NCBI RefSeq assembly: GCF_003205875.1
Contig: NZ_PUBZ01000093.1
Coordinates: 1-64,000 of the forward strand
Direction of reading: 5' to 3'
Origin: Herpetosiphon llansteffanensis
Lineage (GTDB): Bacteria; Chloroflexota; Chloroflexia; Chloroflexales; Herpetosiphonaceae
Length of the DNA: 64,000 nucleotides
The notes beneath the pieces are model-generated. The model did no database searches and was not told the DNA's origin. It saw only the letters and a program-made list of their open reading frames with translations. The position numbers were made by a program, and so were the translations under genes. Positions 62,490 through 64,000 of this stretch are shown in pieces (positions within the stretch are counted from its first letter, which is position 1; the number at the start of each line of letters is the position of its first letter).

Positions 62490-62676
62490 TGTAATGTCAC
62501 GTTAACCACTGCCTGATCCCCTCACCCCAACCCCTCTCCCGTGCGCGGGCGAGGGGCTTGAACACGGTGGTTCTGCCCCAATTCGTTGGTTAAAACGGTG
62601 CTCCCACTCGCCCGCGTCGAGTGGGAGAGCAGTTGGGGTGAGGGAACGCGGTTGTCAATCCAATGTACCAATACAT
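62490..62676. repeat. MITE-like element, copy 6
   Basis: Left end GTAATGTCACGTTAACCAC, right end GTCAATCCAATGTACCAATACA; inner arms CCCCTCACCCCAACCCC...GGCGAGGGGC and CCCACTCGCCCGCG...GTTGGGGTGAGGG. CTATGTTCTATG units follow. Confidence 0.8.
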
Positions 62677-62717
62677 CTATGCTCTATGTTCTATGTTCTA
62701 TGCTCTTAGAAACGGGT

Positions 62718-62747
62718 TTGCATTGTGTAATAGCTATGTGGTAGCAT
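62718..62747 (+). promoter_or_regulatory. Candidate promoter of glgA
   Basis: TTGCAT at 62718-62723 and TAGCAT at 62742-62747 (18 bp), 80 bp before the glgA ATG. Confidence 0.4.
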
Positions 62748-62826
62748 AGCAAACACAGTCGAGGCCGACCATGCACGCAAAGGCACGGGCGGCTTTCTTA
62801 TCGCAATTCAGCGCAAAGCAGTATGC

Positions 62827-64000
62827 ATGAATGAACAAGCCTTACGGATTTTATATTTGGCCTCTGAGGTCGAGCCATTTGCCCGCACTGGCGGTTTAGC
62901 CGAGGTTGCTGCCTCGTTGCCCCGCGCCTTGCAGGCCTTAGGTCATGAAGTAATTGTGGCGATGCCGCGCTATGGTCATATTGATCCCACCCGCTGGCAG
63001 CTTGAACCAAGCAACATCAACCTGAACGTGCCTTTAGCCGATGCTGCCGAACCAGCAACCTGGTATCGCACCACATTGCCTGATAGCAACGTGCAAGTTT
63101 GGATGGTTGAGAACCAGCGTTTATTTGGCCAGCCTGAGGTTTACCTTGGCGATGGCGATGCTGAACGCTTTGTGTTTTGGGCCAAGGCCGCGCTCGAAAT
63201 TGCCCGCGCTCAAGGCTGGCAGCCCGATGTGGTGCACCTCAACGATTGGCATGCGGCGATTGTGGCCAACTGGCTGCGCACCTCGTATCGCGATGATGAA
63301 TTTTTTGCCAATACCGCTTCGCTCTATACCATTCATACGCTTGCGTATCGCGGCGTGTTTGGCCAACGGGTGTTGGAGATGGCAGGCATTGCCGAATATG
63401 GCTATATTGCGCATTCGGATATGCCAAGTTTGCATCGCGTGGTCGATTTAATGAGTCGTGGCATCTATTATGCCGATATGATTAATACGGTCAGCCCAAC
63501 CCATGCCCGTGAGATATTAACGCCGGCATTTGGTGAAGGTCTCGACCCATTGCTGCGCGATCGGCGTGATCGCTTGTTTGGGGTCTTGAATGGCATTGAC
63601 AATCAGCGCTATAATCCTGCTACTGATTCGTACCTTGCCCAAGCATTCAGCCACGATGATCTAACGGGCAAACAAGTGTGTAAAACGGCGCTGCAACAGC
63701 AATTAGGCTTGGAGCTTGATCCTAACAAGCCCTTGTTTTGTTTCATTGGGCGCTTAAACGATCAAAAAGGCTTGGGCCTGTTAGCCGAAACGATCGAAGC
63801 ATTATTAAGTCATCATCACTTCCAATGGGTGGTTATGGGGACTGGCGAAGCGCGCTATCATGAATGGCTCAGCGGCTTGCAGCAACGCTATCCACAGCAA
63901 GTTGCGCTGGCGCTGACCTTTAATGAAGCTTTGGCGCATCAATGTTATGCTGGAAGTGATGTCTTATTAATGCCATCGTTGGTTGAGCCAGGCGGCACGA
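62827..64000 (+). CDS. glgA: Glycogen/starch synthase, GT5 family (partial, runs off the window)
   Basis: 391 codons are visible; the full protein should be ~480 residues. It adds glucose from ADP-glucose (or UDP-glucose) to glycogen. Visible motifs: EVEPFARTGGLAEV at the N-terminus (ADP-binding loop, with Arg where E. coli has Lys15), DVVHLNDWHA, LYTIHTLAYRGVFG, MINTVSPTHAREI, GVLNGID, FIGRLNDQKGLGLL and DVLLMPSLVEPGGT (usually EPCG). The Lys-to-Arg and EPGG changes point to a diverged GT5 subgroup. ATG 62827 has a weak site before it. The C-terminal GT-B half is outside. Confidence 0.85.
   Translation, partial: MNEQALRILYLASEVEPFARTGGLAEVAASLPRALQALGHEVIVAMPRYGHIDPTRWQLEPSNINLNVPLADAAEPATWYRTTLPDSNVQVWMVENQRLFGQPEVYLGDGDAERFVFWAKAALEIARAQGWQPDVVHLNDWHAAIVANWLRTSYRDDEFFANTASLYTIHTLAYRGVFGQRVLEMAGIAEYGYIAHSDMPSLHRVVDLMSRGIYYADMINTVSPTHAREILTPAFGEGLDPLLRDRRDRLFGVLNGIDNQRYNPATDSYLAQAFSHDDLTGKQVCKTALQQQLGLELDPNKPLFCFIGRLNDQKGLGLLAETIEALLSHHHFQWVVMGTGEARYHEWLSGLQQRYPQQVALALTFNEALAHQCYAGSDVLLMPSLVEPGGT

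Overview
The window looks like chromosomal DNA of a filamentous Chloroflexota, most likely a Herpetosiphon-type bacterium. The reasons are the two Chlor_Arch_YYY membrane proteins, which are known mainly from Chloroflexi and archaea; secreted proteins with Thr/Pro-rich tails ending in a short aromatic/Pro motif; the codon use; and intergenic spaces filled with short degenerate repeats and a palindromic MITE-like element. This assignment is inference. No rRNA, CRISPR array, transposase or phage structural gene was seen. Two tRNAs are present: His on the minus strand at about 55.5 kb and Arg(UCU) on the plus strand at about 58.4 kb.

Layout. 0.6-11.3 kb: a giant two-copy YYY protein with TPRs, a one-copy YYY protein and a small membrane protein in one operon. 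11.4-16.8 kb: a KdpD-N/UspA protein without a kinase, two unknown proteins and a STAND-ATPase/TPR regulator. 17.0-20.1 kb: a secreted lipase-like hydrolase, a SufU + SufT-like pair and a Nudix hydrolase. 20.2-22.4 kb: a tandem duplication of a small GT87-like membrane protein, with a remnant of the Nudix gene between the copies. 22.4-25.2 kb: a PadR/HAAS pair with a self-operator, and two unknown proteins, one with an excisionase-like helix-turn-helix. 25.5-34 kb: a probable NO/nitrate region (12-TM haem-copper-like protein, DUF1858+DUF2249 protein, NarI-like cytochrome b, NasA/NapA-type molybdenum subunit, four-cluster ferredoxin, Tat-targeted Rieske protein, small membrane protein, NarK).

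34-39.7 kb: a secreted beta-rich protein, DinB, two SUKH-like proteins, two phasin-like proteins, PgeF and YggS. 39.8-45.5 kb: an ebo cluster (sugar phosphate cyclase, 100-aa protein, TatD hydrolase, EboE, UbiA prenyltransferase, EboF), known elsewhere for moving a secondary metabolite precursor out of the cytoplasm. 46.3 kb: an unknown protein. 47.5-55.1 kb: a complete mannitol-type PTS operon with separate EIIC, EIIB and EIIA, an HPr-EI fusion and a zinc MDR dehydrogenase in place of MtlD; the regulator and mtlA share a duplicated promoter. 55.8-58.3 kb: a lipoprotein closely followed by a protein with a TIR-like N-terminus and a SAVED C-terminus, the architecture of cyclic-oligonucleotide-sensing anti-phage effectors, but with no cyclase visible. 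58.5-64 kb: an unknown ORF, a DUF2809 protein, a secreted beta-propeller, a YciF-type ferritin-like protein and the start of glgA, which runs off the window.

The most notable items are the orphan SAVED protein, the ebo cluster with a 100-aa protein where eboA might be expected, the nitrate reductase with a cytochrome b/Rieske electron route, the mosaic tandem duplication, and several self-operators that can be read directly. Many long ORFs begin too early because repeat DNA upstream is open in the same frame. Starts were therefore reset by ribosome binding sites.
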